Assembly: GCA_019115145.1 (NCBI GenBank)
Contig: DXED01000024.1
Span: 1 to 36,291 of the forward strand
DNA from: Claveliimonas intestinigallinarum
GTDB taxonomy: Bacteria; Bacillota; Clostridia; Lachnospirales; Lachnospiraceae
Length of the DNA: 36,291 nucleotides
Direction: 5' to 3'
Below are positions 7,036 to 14,975 of this stretch, in pieces (the first letter of the stretch is position 1; the number at the start of each line of letters is the position of its first letter). Below the pieces are notes generated by a model. It did no database searches. It was not told where the DNA came from and saw only the letters and a list, made by a program, of their open reading frames with translations. Position numbers and translations under genes: made by a program.

Positions 7036-9174
7036 AAAGCGGATTTCCACCCGGAAGAGATCCGCCTCTGTAGACACCTGGAGGGTGCCGTGCATCAGCT
7101 CCGCAAAGCTCCTGGCTATGGCAAGGCCCAGGCCGGATCCCTCTGTATTTCTGGAGGCATCTCCTCTCACAAAGCGATCCGTGATCTCCTCGGTGTCAAA
7201 TGTAAGCTCCGCCGCCGACACATTTTTCATGCGGACCACCGCCTCCCTGTCCGTCTCCTCCACATCAATGAAGACTCTCGTGTGGGGGAGGGCGTATTTT
7301 GTGATGTTGACGATCAGGTTTTCAAAGACACGGTAGGCCTTCTGGCTGTCCAATCTTAGAACCACCTTCTCTCCCGGCAGGCTCCAGCGGATATCCAGGC
7401 CCGCGGCTTTGATGTCCCTGTCGTACTCTAGCTCCACCTGCTTTAAAAGCCCGATGATGTCCAGATCCATAAAGTGTAAAGTGACATTTTTGCTGGTGGC
7501 CTTGCTGATCTCAAAGAGGTCCTCGATCAGCACCTTCAGTCTCTGGGACTTCCGCTCCAGTATGCCGATGTACTCCCGCCTCTTCTCTTCGTCCTCCTCG
7601 TTCTTCAGGAGGTCCACATAGGTGATGATGGCGGTCAGGGGCGTCTTCAGGTCGTGGGACACGTTGGTGATCAGGTCTGTCTTCATCCGCTCGCTCTTCA
7701 CTTCCCTCTCCACCGCCTTCCGGAAGCCGGCCTGTATCTTCACCAGCTCCTCCTGCACCGGCGCAAAGATACCCGCATCCCCCTCGATAGGAACGTCCAG
7801 CCTTCCCTCCGCCAGGGTGCTGGTGATCTTTAAAATCTGCCTGTACTGCCTCTGCACCCGGTTCAGATACCTGCGCAGGAACAGGAACAGGACTATGGAG
7901 TAGATGACCAGCGCCCACACATCATAGTACCACAGGAAGCTGATGAGCAGGATGGCGATAAAATTCAGGAGCACGATCTTCAGTATGAGCCGGTTCGTCC
8001 TGTCCCGGAAATCCAGGTGGAGAAGGGCGTCGTACTGGCTCCTCACCGCCTTTTTCATTGTCCGGCCGGCTCCCCTGGCCCTTTCCCTCACTGTGTCCGT
8101 CACGCCCCTGCCGCTGTCAAAGAGCCTGCATACCCCCCGCACCAGGAGACTGCGCTCCCGCAGGCAGGCTGCCGGCGACCGCAGGAAATCCCACAGGCAT
8201 CCGCCGATCCAGAACAGGATGGAAAAGATCAGGAGCCACACAAGGAAGTTGACCCCAAAGTTCAGAGCCCGGTCCGCATCGGAGGAGCCGGACGCTGCCA
8301 GCAGCCTTCCGGTGCATGTCTTCCAGATCATGATAGCCGGCCAGATCATGGCGCAGGCCAGCAGGATGGCCGCCCCGGCCACCAGCTCAAGGGGCGCCCG
8401 GAAGATGGCCTCCTCCTTCTCCCTCTCCAATATCCTGTACAGGATGCCCGCCCCGCCGGACAGCACGGTCAGGAACAGCATGACCCATATGAAAGCAGAG
8501 CTGTCCAGGATCCAGCAGGCGTACAAATAGGCGCCCCCGTAGGCATCCGCCGCCATGGAGGCGGACAGGCAGGACTTTACATTGTCCATGGTCATGCCGT
8601 ACACTGCCGTCACATCCGCCGGGAGGGACATGGGCCATCTCTCCTGCATCTGCCACTCCCGCTCCAGAGCCTCCCATCCTGAGAGGAGGGACTCCTCTAT
8701 CTGGTACTGCACGTCCCTGTCCAGATAGCTGCTGCCCACCTGGACATTTCCAAGCCCCCCTTCACTGTCAAAGGAAAAGCTGACCCGGATGGCGTATCCG
8801 GCGCTCCCGTAGGCGTCCAGCTTTTCGGAAGCCCCCGCGCTGCTCTCAAGGAGAGCCTCACCGCCGTCGTCACAGAGGCAGTAGTCCATGTATTTTTCCA
8901 GCCTTCTAAAATCAGACGTGTCCATCTCCTCCCGCAGCTGGGACTCATCCATATTCTTTGCGATCTCATTGTAGAGCACATAGTTGCCCTGAAGGAGGGG
9001 CGACAGCATATCGGAAAGATTAGCCGGTCCCTCGTACAGGTCCTCCGTGGCCTCCTGCCCCGCCTCCTCAAAGGCGGGATAGAACAGCAGCATTGCAGCC
9101 GCGCACAGGCAGAGCACGGCCCCGGCCAGCGCCCGGAGTATCTTAGTCCTGTTTCTCAATCTTATATCCAACAC
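7024..9174 (-). CDS. Multi-spanning sensor histidine kinase
   Basis: This is the membrane sensor of a two-component system, about 716 residues. A first membrane segment (about 13-33) precedes an extracytoplasmic region to about 220. Hydrophobic segments follow near 225-245, 265-285, 305-328 and 398-435. A HAMP-like linker (LKITSTLAEGRLDVPI, about 448-463) leads to the HisKA domain. NVSHDLKTPLTAIITYV carries the phosphoacceptor His507. The ATPase domain has an N-box-like ENLIVNITKYA and a GSGLGLAIARSFAELM G-box. The start is a GTG inside the regulator gene with an AAAGGTGG site, giving a 32-bp overlap and strong coupling. The signal is unknown; the neighbours suggest envelope stress or lipid state. 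Confidence 0.93.
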   Translation of the reverse strand: MLDIRLRNRTKILRALAGAVLCLCAAAMLLFYPAFEEAGQEATEDLYEGPANLSDMLSPLLQGNYVLYNEIAKNMDESQLREEMDTSDFRRLEKYMDYCLCDDGGEALLESSAGASEKLDAYGSAGYAIRVSFSFDSEGGLGNVQVGSSYLDRDVQYQIEESLLSGWEALEREWQMQERWPMSLPADVTAVYGMTMDNVKSCLSASMAADAYGGAYLYACWILDSSAFIWVMLFLTVLSGGAGILYRILEREKEEAIFRAPLELVAGAAILLACAMIWPAIMIWKTCTGRLLAASGSSDADRALNFGVNFLVWLLIFSILFWIGGCLWDFLRSPAACLRERSLLVRGVCRLFDSGRGVTDTVRERARGAGRTMKKAVRSQYDALLHLDFRDRTNRLILKIVLLNFIAILLISFLWYYDVWALVIYSIVLFLFLRRYLNRVQRQYRQILKITSTLAEGRLDVPIEGDAGIFAPVQEELVKIQAGFRKAVEREVKSERMKTDLITNVSHDLKTPLTAIITYVDLLKNEEDEEKRREYIGILERKSQRLKVLIEDLFEISKATSKNVTLHFMDLDIIGLLKQVELEYDRDIKAAGLDIRWSLPGEKVVLRLDSQKAYRVFENLIVNITKYALPHTRVFIDVEETDREAVVRMKNVSAAELTFDTEEITDRFVRGDASRNTEGSGLGLAIARSFAELMHGTLQVSTEADLFRVEIRFPKP

Positions 9175-9841
9175 CCCACACCACCTTTAAATATTTCGGA
9201 TTTTTCGGGTCTACCTCGATCTTCTCCCGGATATTGCGCACGTGGACCATGACCGTGTCCGTGTTTATAGCCCTCTCCTGCCACACCCGCTCATAGATCT
9301 CGTCCGCCGAGAAGACCCGGCCCGGGTTTTTGGCCAGGAGGAGCAGGATCTTATATTCCAGGGGAGTCAGCTTCACGGGACTTTCGTCCACCGACACTTC
9401 CACCGTATCCTCATTGATCTCCAGCCCGCCGATGACGTGGACGTTCCCCTTCACCTCCAGCTTCTCCAGGAACTTCCGGTAGCGCCGCAGCTGGGAGTTG
9501 ACCCTGGCCATCAGCTCCATGGGTGTGAAGGGCTTTGTCACGTAGTCGTCGGCCCCCAGGTTCAGGCCGGTGATCTTGTCCACCTCCTCGGACTTGGCCG
9601 AGAGCATGATGACAGGGAAATCATATTTCTCCCGCAGCTTCAGAGTCATCTGGATGCCGTCCATCCTCGGCATCATGATGTCCACAATGGCCAGATGGAT
9701 CTCCTCCCTGTCCAGAATCTCCAGCCCCTCCACCCCGTCCCGGGCCTGGAACACCTTATATCCCTGACTTTTCAGGTAGATCTCCACCCCCTCACGGATT
9801 TCCTTGTCATCTTCCACGATCAAGATATGATTGATTTCCAT
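9143..9841 (-). CDS. OmpR/PhoB-family response regulator
   Basis: The 232-residue regulator starts MEINHILIVEDDKEIREG with the acidic pocket. It has phosphoacceptor Asp54 in LAIVDIMMPRMDG, the switch Ser in IMLSAKSEE and Lys in DDYVTKPF. A winged-helix DNA-binding domain follows (VKLTPLEYKILLLLAKNPGRVFSADEIYERVW ... TVMVHVRNIREKIE ... KVVWGVGYKIEKQ). I use the ATG at 9841 because CAGGAGG stands 6 bases upstream. It overlaps the acyltransferase end by 35 bp and the kinase start by 32 bp, so the three are expressed together. It will bind direct repeats with about 11-bp period, the habit of this family; its targets are unknown. Confidence 0.95.
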   Translation of the reverse strand: MEINHILIVEDDKEIREGVEIYLKSQGYKVFQARDGVEGLEILDREEIHLAIVDIMMPRMDGIQMTLKLREKYDFPVIMLSAKSEEVDKITGLNLGADDYVTKPFTPMELMARVNSQLRRYRKFLEKLEVKGNVHVIGGLEINEDTVEVSVDESPVKLTPLEYKILLLLAKNPGRVFSADEIYERVWQERAINTDTVMVHVRNIREKIEVDPKNPKYLKVVWGVGYKIEKQD

Positions 9842-10529
9842 AATTTCCTCCTGCTGTCTGTATCTTTTGCTTTTCTCCTCCAAGTATACTACTTCCCTCA
9901 CCGGACAGAAAGTCCGGATTTTTGTCCCGCGGCGCCGCCGGGAGGGCAGGCATGTTCTTCCTTGTGACCCTGCCGTAGCCGTGGGCCCGCACAGTCACCT
10001 TTGAGAAGGGCAGAGGGATGGCGTACTTGTCCCATCGCCTCCAGAGCCGGATACAGGCGGAGTAGCGGAGGGTAAAGCCCGTAAACTCCGCCCCCAAAAG
10101 CTCCGCGAAGTAAAACGCCAGCCCTTTCGGCTCATGGCGGGGGCCCAGCGGGCCGTCCAGAGCCACGGCCAGGGAGGTGTCCCTCCCCCGAAGCTCCTCC
10201 AGTATCTCCTTCAGCTTTCCAAAGGAGGCCCGGCCGTCGGCCACCCGCAGGGCATGCCCGCCGCAGCTCTCCACCATCCTTTCAATGTAGTCTCCTCTCG
10301 TGTCCGCTGTGACAATGACGTGGACCGGCTTTGTCCTCCCGGCCACCTGCTCCAGCACCAGGTTCATGCAGAAGCTGTCCTCATGCCAGAACCCGAAGAT
10401 CTGGCGTCCGGGGCCAATCTCGTCCTCCGCCCACTCCATCCGGATGGTCCTCCTAAGTACTCTTAAATAGGTGAGGAAAAGAGACTGGAGAAGGCTCCTC
10501 CCCATGTTCATACGCATATCTGTCCGCAC
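9807..10529 (-). CDS. DUF374/LPLAT-type lysophospholipid acyltransferase-like protein
   Basis: The 240-residue protein resembles the DUF374 branch of the lysophospholipid acyltransferase superfamily, which transfers acyl chains in envelope lipids. IFGFWHEDSFCMNLVL contains the His-x4-5-acidic motif typical of acyltransferases. VIVTADTRGDYIERM, GGHALRVADGRASFGKL and LAVALDGPLGPRHEPKGLAFYFAELLG are DUF374 blocks. The substrate is not identifiable. I choose the GTG at 10529 because AAAGGAGG lies 9 bases upstream; internal ATGs at 10517-10505 lack a comparable site. It overlaps the glycosyltransferase by 77 bp and the regulator by 35 bp. The last 30 or so residues are low in family features and may be a drifted tail. 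Confidence 0.8.
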   Translation of the reverse strand: MRTDMRMNMGRSLLQSLFLTYLRVLRRTIRMEWAEDEIGPGRQIFGFWHEDSFCMNLVLEQVAGRTKPVHVIVTADTRGDYIERMVESCGGHALRVADGRASFGKLKEILEELRGRDTSLAVALDGPLGPRHEPKGLAFYFAELLGAEFTGFTLRYSACIRLWRRWDKYAIPLPFSKVTVRAHGYGRVTRKNMPALPAAPRDKNPDFLSGEGSSILGGEKQKIQTAGGNYGNQSYLDRGR

Positions 10530-11766
10530 AGCCTGCCGCCTCCTTTCGCCTCTTCTCCAGGCATCCTTCGTACATCCGCTCCGCCTGCATGGCCAGAAGG
10601 ACGCTTCTGCAGCCCCGGACGCTGGCCCGGGCCCGGGCGCGCATTTCCTTCACAGCCGGCCCCTCCAGCGCCTTCCACACCTTCAGGCACCAGGCGTCCA
10701 CATCCTCCGGCGCCAGATAGCCGTTCCTTCCGTCCTCCACCGCGTCCTCCACCCCGGTAGCCCTCACAGCCACCACCGGGCATCCGCAGGCCAAAGCCTC
10801 CTGGATGACGATGCCCTGGGTCTCCGACCTGGAGGCAAAGAGGAACAGGTCGCTGGCAGCCAGGTAGTGCTTCAGCTCCTGGTTGGGGATATTTCCGGTA
10901 AATGTGACCTCATCCTCCAGCCCCATTTTCCGGGCGAGCTCCTCAAGGGAAGCCCTCTGGGTCCCCTTCCCTATGACCAGGAGACGGAAGGGCTCCATGT
11001 CCTCCTCCTTCAGCCTGCGCATCCCCTCCAGGAGAAAGGGAATGTTCTTCTCTCTTTCCAGTCTGGACACGGTACAGAACAGATACCTTCTGCCCTGCAG
11101 GTATTTCTCCCTGATTTTCTCTGCCCGCCTTTCGTCTGTCTCAAAAAATTCCTCCCCAAGGCCGGTGGGGAGCACCTCCACAGGGGTTCTCACGCCCGTC
11201 TCCAAAATCTGTCTTTTCATCCCTTCGGATGGCGCCAGCACCAGGTCGCATTTCCCCGTGAACCACCGCATGTAGGCCGGCAGGATCAGATCCCTCCCCG
11301 CCCGGATCAGAAGCCGCCTTATGGGGCCCGCCTGCTCCTCCCGCCGGAACAGGGGAAAATAGTGGAGGTAATCCTGGTACTTGGTATGCCAGGTGTAGAC
11401 CACAGGCACCTGGTACCTTCTCTTCAGCCAGAGGGCTGTATTTCCCATGAAAACAGGCTGGTGGACGTGAACACAGTCAAAGGACTCCCTCTCAAAGGCT
11501 TCCCTTACCTGGCGGGCCGCCACCTTCGGGTAGACCATGCCGTTTTTCATCCTCCTCTTAAAGCAGCCGCACCGGATCACATGCTCTTCCTGTGCTCCCA
11601 GCGCATCCCCCGGATCCTCTGTCTCCCCTTTTTCTTCCCCGTAGTCCGGAGCAAACACAGTCACCTCATGGCCCAGGGCGCGGAGGGCTCCCGCCTGTCT
11701 TTCCACGGAGACGGGCACACCTCCCACAAAGGGCCGGTAGTTGTTTGTCAGCATCGCGATCTTCAT
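10453..11766 (-). CDS. Family 4 glycosyltransferase (GT-B fold)
   Basis: The 437-residue cytoplasmic or membrane-associated enzyme would transfer a sugar from a nucleotide donor to a lipid or polysaccharide acceptor. MKIAMLTNNYRPFVGGVPVSVERQA is the N-terminal GT4 start with the glycine loop. HVHQPVFMGNTALWLKRRYQVPVVYTWHTKYQDY and LVLAPSEGMKRQILE follow. The donor domain has CTVSRLEREKNIPFLLEGM, FTGNIPNQELKHYLAASDLFLFASRSETQGIVIQEALACGCPVVA (the E-x7-E motif) and GVEDAVEDGRNGYL. The arrangement resembles diacylglycerol glucosyltransferases, consistent with the acyltransferase next door, but this is inference. GAGGAGG precedes the ATG, 15 bp after the DedA gene. Confidence 0.92.
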   Translation of the reverse strand: MKIAMLTNNYRPFVGGVPVSVERQAGALRALGHEVTVFAPDYGEEKGETEDPGDALGAQEEHVIRCGCFKRRMKNGMVYPKVAARQVREAFERESFDCVHVHQPVFMGNTALWLKRRYQVPVVYTWHTKYQDYLHYFPLFRREEQAGPIRRLLIRAGRDLILPAYMRWFTGKCDLVLAPSEGMKRQILETGVRTPVEVLPTGLGEEFFETDERRAEKIREKYLQGRRYLFCTVSRLEREKNIPFLLEGMRRLKEEDMEPFRLLVIGKGTQRASLEELARKMGLEDEVTFTGNIPNQELKHYLAASDLFLFASRSETQGIVIQEALACGCPVVAVRATGVEDAVEDGRNGYLAPEDVDAWCLKVWKALEGPAVKEMRARARASVRGCRSVLLAMQAERMYEGCLEKRRKEAAGCADRYAYEHGEEPSPVSFPHLFKST

Positions 11767-11781
11767 GTCTCATTTCCTCCT

Positions 11782-12291
11782 CTAGCTCAGTATGCGGATA
11801 GCGGCCTCCCCGAAGAAGTAGCCCGCTCCCACAAAGAGGAGGTTCCACAGAAAGATTCCAAGGACAGAGCTGACCGTGTATTTCACAAAATTCATCTTCA
11901 CCATTCCTGCCGGGATGGAAATCAGGGTCCGCACCATGGGCAAAAGCTTGCTGACGAAGACGCCCACGCACCCCTTTTCCCGCAGGAACCGCATCTTTTC
12001 CTCTATGACAGGCTTCTGCTTTGGAAATTTCCTGAAATACCAGCCCAGCAGCCGGGTTCCACCTGTCCTCCCCAGAAGATAGAGAGCCCAGCTTCCCGCC
12101 AGCCCCGCAGCCACGGACAGAACCATCACCATGGGGAAGCTGATCTCCCCCTGGGAGGCCCAGATCCCCGCCAGCGGCATGATCACGCCGGCCGGGAAGC
12201 CGGGCAGGTTCAGGTATTCCAGAAAAACGATCAGAAATATGAAAAATGCGCCGTACTCAAGAAAATAGTTTGTAAGCGTCTGGATATCCAT
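11782..12291 (-). CDS. DedA-family membrane protein
   Basis: DedA proteins (SNARE-associated/VTT superfamily) are polytopic membrane proteins; members have been linked to lipid carrier or phospholipid flipping and envelope homeostasis. The 169-residue protein has four to five hydrophobic segments. It carries the conserved FLEYLNLPGFPAGVIMPLAG block, GSWALYLLGRTGG and SKLLPMVRTLISIPAGMVKMNFVKY, which matches the F/L-x-P-x-x-R-x-x-x-x-x-P-x-G-x-x-x-M signature. I use the ATG at 12291, 9 bases after AAAGGAGG; an ATG at 12300 is too close to that site. It is the first gene of the minus-strand run, with GT4, acyltransferase and two-component genes behind it. Confidence 0.92.
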   Translation of the reverse strand: MDIQTLTNYFLEYGAFFIFLIVFLEYLNLPGFPAGVIMPLAGIWASQGEISFPMVMVLSVAAGLAGSWALYLLGRTGGTRLLGWYFRKFPKQKPVIEEKMRFLREKGCVGVFVSKLLPMVRTLISIPAGMVKMNFVKYTVSSVLGIFLWNLLFVGAGYFFGEAAIRILS

Positions 12292-12457
12292 AGAACACAT
12301 CCTCCTTTGTATGTATTTAGGATACCCACAATTTCTTAAGGAGCATGTGCTAAGAAACGAAAGATTTTCTAAAGAATATCCGTATTATAAATTTTCACAA
12401 TTTGCCGTGCCTGAAAAAAGGAAATTATTGAATAATCACGATTTTGTCCTGGATATA

Positions 12458-12486
12458 TTGACACTTCCACTGAATGGTGATATTTT
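12458..12486 (+). promoter_or_regulatory. Sigma-A promoter of the Hsp20 gene
   Basis: A perfect TTGACA (12458-12463), a 17-base spacer and TATTTT (12481-12486) end 65 bp before the Hsp20 start. The surrounding 12300-12540 stretch is clearly more AT-rich than its neighbours. No CIRCE or CtsR box is visible. Confidence 0.75.
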
Positions 12487-12551
12487 TAGTTTGTCTAAAA
12501 AATAACAATCTAATTCAGGCAGATGTATGCTGCTGAAAGGAGACAACAATT

Positions 12552-12938
12552 ATGAAAATAGTAAACATGGAAACAACAGATACATTTGACAGCAGTATGG
12601 GATTTCTTCACGACAGCTATGAGAGCGGTTCGCCCCTTAAATACGGAAAATACGGTATGGACTTGATCATGAAGGGAGATACCCGCGTAACAGACAATTC
12701 CCGCGAAATGGACCTGAAAATACCCGGATTTGACAAAGACGAGATTCATACAAGGGTTGAAAACGGCTACGTAACAGTCAGCGCCAAAAAAGAGGACGCA
12801 AAGGGCGAGAAATACTCCTGTCCCAAGCACTACGCGGGCTCCGTATCCCGCAGCTTCTATGTAGGAGAGGACGTCACAGAGAAGGACGTCACCTCCACTT
12901 TTGTAAACGGTACTTTGACACTGTCTATCGCCTGTTGA
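12552..12938 (+). CDS. Small heat-shock protein (Hsp20/alpha-crystallin domain), minimal form
   Basis: Small heat-shock proteins are ATP-independent holdases in the cytoplasm. This 128-residue protein has a short N-terminal arm (about 35 residues). The alpha-crystallin sandwich follows: MDLIMKGDTRVTDNSREMDLKIPGFDKDEIHTRVENGYVTVSAKKED ... SRSFYVGEDVTEKDVTSTFVNGTLTLSI. The pattern I/L-PGF-x-K-x-E/D-I and the NGTLTL end strand are diagnostic. The protein stops right after that last strand with Ala-Cys, so the C-terminal extension with the I-x-I/V anchor is absent. AAAGGAGA precedes the ATG. It has its own promoter and is probably monocistronic. The start of a new promoter overlaps its stop codon. 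Confidence 0.9.
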   Translation: MKIVNMETTDTFDSSMGFLHDSYESGSPLKYGKYGMDLIMKGDTRVTDNSREMDLKIPGFDKDEIHTRVENGYVTVSAKKEDAKGEKYSCPKHYAGSVSRSFYVGEDVTEKDVTSTFVNGTLTLSIAC

Positions 12939-12963
12939 CACAACCCCTTTCCTGTGCTACAGT
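12935..12963 (+). promoter_or_regulatory. Promoter overlapping the Hsp20 stop codon, driving a leader RNA and the second MATE gene
   Basis: A perfect TTGACA (12935-12940) includes the Hsp20 stop. It is followed by a 17-base spacer and TACAGT (12958-12963). Transcription would begin near 12970, about 140 bp before the MATE start and about 100 bp before a strong intrinsic terminator. Confidence 0.7.
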
Positions 12964-12969
12964 TATAAA

Positions 12970-13073
12970 GCTGATATGCGGCAAATAACATAGCGCTAAA
13001 ATTCTGATGTGGATTTTTCTGGCTCAGCCACTTTTCGCCACACACCTGCCTCTGGCAGATGTGTGGTTTTTTT
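12970..13073 (+). ncRNA. Candidate regulatory leader or small RNA ahead of the second MATE gene
   Basis: The segment between the promoter at 12935-12963 and the terminator at 13038-13073 would yield an RNA of about 100 bases with no convincing ORF. It contains a TGGCT/AGCCA hairpin. A GATGTGG (13003-13009) could pair with the CCACA that begins the terminator stem, giving a possible anti-terminator switch. I do not recognise a known riboswitch class. It could also be a free-standing small RNA. Confidence 0.4.
13038..13073 (+). terminator. Strong intrinsic terminator upstream of the second MATE gene
   Basis: Arms CCACACACCTGCC (13038-13050) and GGCAGATGTGTGG (13054-13066) pair over 13 positions with one mismatch and a 3-base loop. 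Seven T follow (13067-13073). It lies 40 bp before the MATE start and after a separate promoter. Confidence 0.88.
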
Positions 13074-13112
13074 GCTGCCGCCGGACCTCCGGGAAAGAAA
13101 GGAATAAAAAAT

Positions 13113-14447
13113 ATGAACGAGACATTTATGAAAGAGAAACCCATCCTGCCCCTCATCGCGTCCATGGCCCTGCCCATGGTCATCTCCATGCTGGTCAACT
13201 CCCTTTACAACATCGTGGACAGCTTTTTCGTGGCCCGCATCAGCGAGGACGCTATGACGGCCCTCTCCCTTGTCTACCCCCTGCAGAACCTGATCAACGC
13301 AGTGGCCATCGGCTTTGGCGTGGGCATCAACGCCCAGATCGCCTTCCACCTGGGAGCGGGAAATAAGGACCGGGCCGGCACTGCCGCCACCCACGGCATC
13401 CTTCTGTCCGCCATCCACGGCATCATCCTGTCCCTGGCCTGCATCGGGGCTATCCGCTGGTTCCTTGGCATGTTCACCTCTGACCAGCAGGTCATAGACC
13501 TGGGCGTGCGCTACAGTGTGATCGCCTTCTCCTTTTCCATCGTCATCTCCGTGGGGCTTGCATTTGAGAAGATATTCCAGGCTGTCGGCCGGATGAAGCT
13601 GACCATGCTGAGCATGCTCTCCGGCTGCATCGCCAACATCATCCTGGACCCGGTCCTCATCTTCGGCCTGGGGCCCTTCCCGGAGCTTGGCATAGAGGGG
13701 GCCGCCATCGCCACCGGCGCGGGGCAGGTGCTGACGCTGGCTGTCTACCTCATCGTCTACAGCAGATTTCCCCTTCCCCTGAAGATCAGCCGCCGCTATC
13801 TGGCCGCTGACAGGCAGATGGACGCAAAGCTCTACTCGGTGGGCATCCCCGCCACTTTAAACCTGGCTCTCCCCTCGGTCATGATATCCGCACTCAACAC
13901 CATCCTGGCAGCCTGGTCCCAGAGCTATATCGTCATCCTGGGCGTCTACTACAAGCTGCAGACCTTCCTCTATCTCCCCGCCAGCGGCATCGTCCAAGGG
14001 ATGCGCCCTGTCATCGGCTACAACTACGGCGCCGGGGAGCGGGAGCGGGTGAGAAAGATTTACAGGGTCACCCTGGCCATGTGCGCCGTCATCATGGTGG
14101 CGGGCACCCTAGTCTGCCTGACAGTGCCCCACCTCCTGATCGGACTTTTCACGGAAAATCCGGAGACCATCCAGGCGGGAGCTGCTGCCCTTCGCATCAT
14201 CAGCGCCGGCTTTATCGTGTCCTCTGTGTCTGTTACATCCTCAGGGGCCCTGGAGGGCATTGGCAAGGGCTTCCCCTCCCTCATCATCTCCCTGTGCCGG
14301 TACATTGTGGTCATCCTCCCGGCCGCCTTTATCCTGAGCAGGCTCATAGGGCCCTCCGGCGTGTGGCACGCCTTCTGGGCAACGGAGCTGATCACGGCTG
14401 TGGTCGCCTTTGCCGTGTACCGGAGGGCGGCCGTCCTTTCGGACTGA
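13113..14447 (+). CDS. Second MATE-family exporter
   Basis: A MATE transporter of 444 residues in the cytoplasmic membrane; substrate unknown. It starts MNETFMKEKPILPLIASMALPMVISMLVNSLYNIVDSFFVARISEDAMTALSLVYPLQNLI, the typical MATE N-terminal bundle with the Asn-Ile-Val-Asp segment. It continues with GVGINAQIAFHLGAGNKDRA, ILDPVLIFGLGPFPELGIEGAAIAT and RPVIGYNYGAGERERVRKIY in the second bundle. I use the ATG at 13113, with AAAGGA upstream. The arrangement is closer to the DinF/NorM-like 'MepA-type' proteins of Firmicutes than to the first MATE at 2725, but this is a judgement by eye. Its last 207 bp overlap the toxin ORF on the other strand. Confidence 0.95.
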   Translation: MNETFMKEKPILPLIASMALPMVISMLVNSLYNIVDSFFVARISEDAMTALSLVYPLQNLINAVAIGFGVGINAQIAFHLGAGNKDRAGTAATHGILLSAIHGIILSLACIGAIRWFLGMFTSDQQVIDLGVRYSVIAFSFSIVISVGLAFEKIFQAVGRMKLTMLSMLSGCIANIILDPVLIFGLGPFPELGIEGAAIATGAGQVLTLAVYLIVYSRFPLPLKISRRYLAADRQMDAKLYSVGIPATLNLALPSVMISALNTILAAWSQSYIVILGVYYKLQTFLYLPASGIVQGMRPVIGYNYGAGERERVRKIYRVTLAMCAVIMVAGTLVCLTVPHLLIGLFTENPETIQAGAAALRIISAGFIVSSVSVTSSGALEGIGKGFPSLIISLCRYIVVILPAAFILSRLIGPSGVWHAFWATELITAVVAFAVYRRAAVLSD

Positions 14448-14975
14448 CGCCGGGCTCACGCTGCCCTGACTGAGTTTCTCTGTGCTGGCACCGGGCCGGT
14501 ACCGGCGGCACAGCTCCTCCAGCTTTTGGAAATCGCTGCACCTTGCCGCCACAGCGGACTTCTCTCCTCCCACCTTTTTCCGGTACAGGAGCAGGGCGCT
14601 GCGGCGGATCTTTTCCTGTATCTTTTTGATGTATCTGTACTCTGCCCGCAGCAAATCTCTGTACTTTTCATCCTCCACCCGGGCAATATCCACATACTCG
14701 TATTGCCCCTCCGGGACAGGAAACATATTGTTCAGGTTGATGACCGCATAGCTTTTCACTTTGATAAAATCCAGACTGTCTCTCATCTGCGCGTGCTTTG
14801 CCTTGAAGGATGAGAGGGGCGCAAAATAATCCATGCAGCCTATGCGCAGCACGATGCCGATATATTTGCGCTCCTGCCGTCCTCCCTCCCGCCGATTGCA
14901 AAAAAGATGGGGCGCGCAGGGGAGAAGATAGTCCACATAGTCTTCTTTGATGTGGTAAAACTTGATATGACTCAT
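14241..14975 (-). CDS. toxN: ToxN/AbiQ-family endoribonuclease toxin (type III toxin-antitoxin), C-terminally extended ORF
   Basis: Type III toxins are RNases held inactive by a repetitive RNA; several act in phage defence by abortive infection. The first 160 residues fit the family: IKFYHIKEDYVDYL, RKYIGIVLRIGCMDYFAPLSS, a basic KAKHAQM after the SS pair, DSLDFIKVK, YAVINLNNMFPVPEG, and a late CSDFQKLEELCRRY. Ser55-Ser56 and Lys58 sit where ToxN and AbiQ have catalytic Ser/Thr and Lys. Known members are about 170-190 residues. This ORF has 244, and the extra part is mostly antisense to the MATE gene. A one-base shift near 14500 would end it at a TGA around 14456. AAGGAGG stands 4 bases before the ATG. 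Recognition is strong; exact C-terminus is uncertain. Confidence 0.87.
   Translation of the reverse strand: MSHIKFYHIKEDYVDYLLPCAPHLFCNRREGGRQERKYIGIVLRIGCMDYFAPLSSFKAKHAQMRDSLDFIKVKSYAVINLNNMFPVPEGQYEYVDIARVEDEKYRDLLRAEYRYIKKIQEKIRRSALLLYRKKVGGEKSAVAARCSDFQKLEELCRRYRPGASTEKLSQGSVSPASVRKDGRPPVHGKGDHSRDQLRCPEGVPHAGGPYEPAQDKGGREDDHNVPAQGDDEGGEALANALQGP

Noticed and set aside
12333..12356. Hyphenated inverted repeat TTCTT...AGCA-TG-TGCT-AAGAA, checked as a CIRCE heat-shock element
   Set aside because: The right side resembles the CIRCE arm GAGTGCTAA at 7 of 9 positions, but the left arm TTAGCACTC is absent at the required spacing.
12311..12505. Plus-strand ORF of 64 codons in the AT-rich gap before Hsp20
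   Set aside because: No ribosome site (the upstream bases are the reverse complement of the DedA site), no recognisable motif, and the Hsp20 promoter lies inside it.
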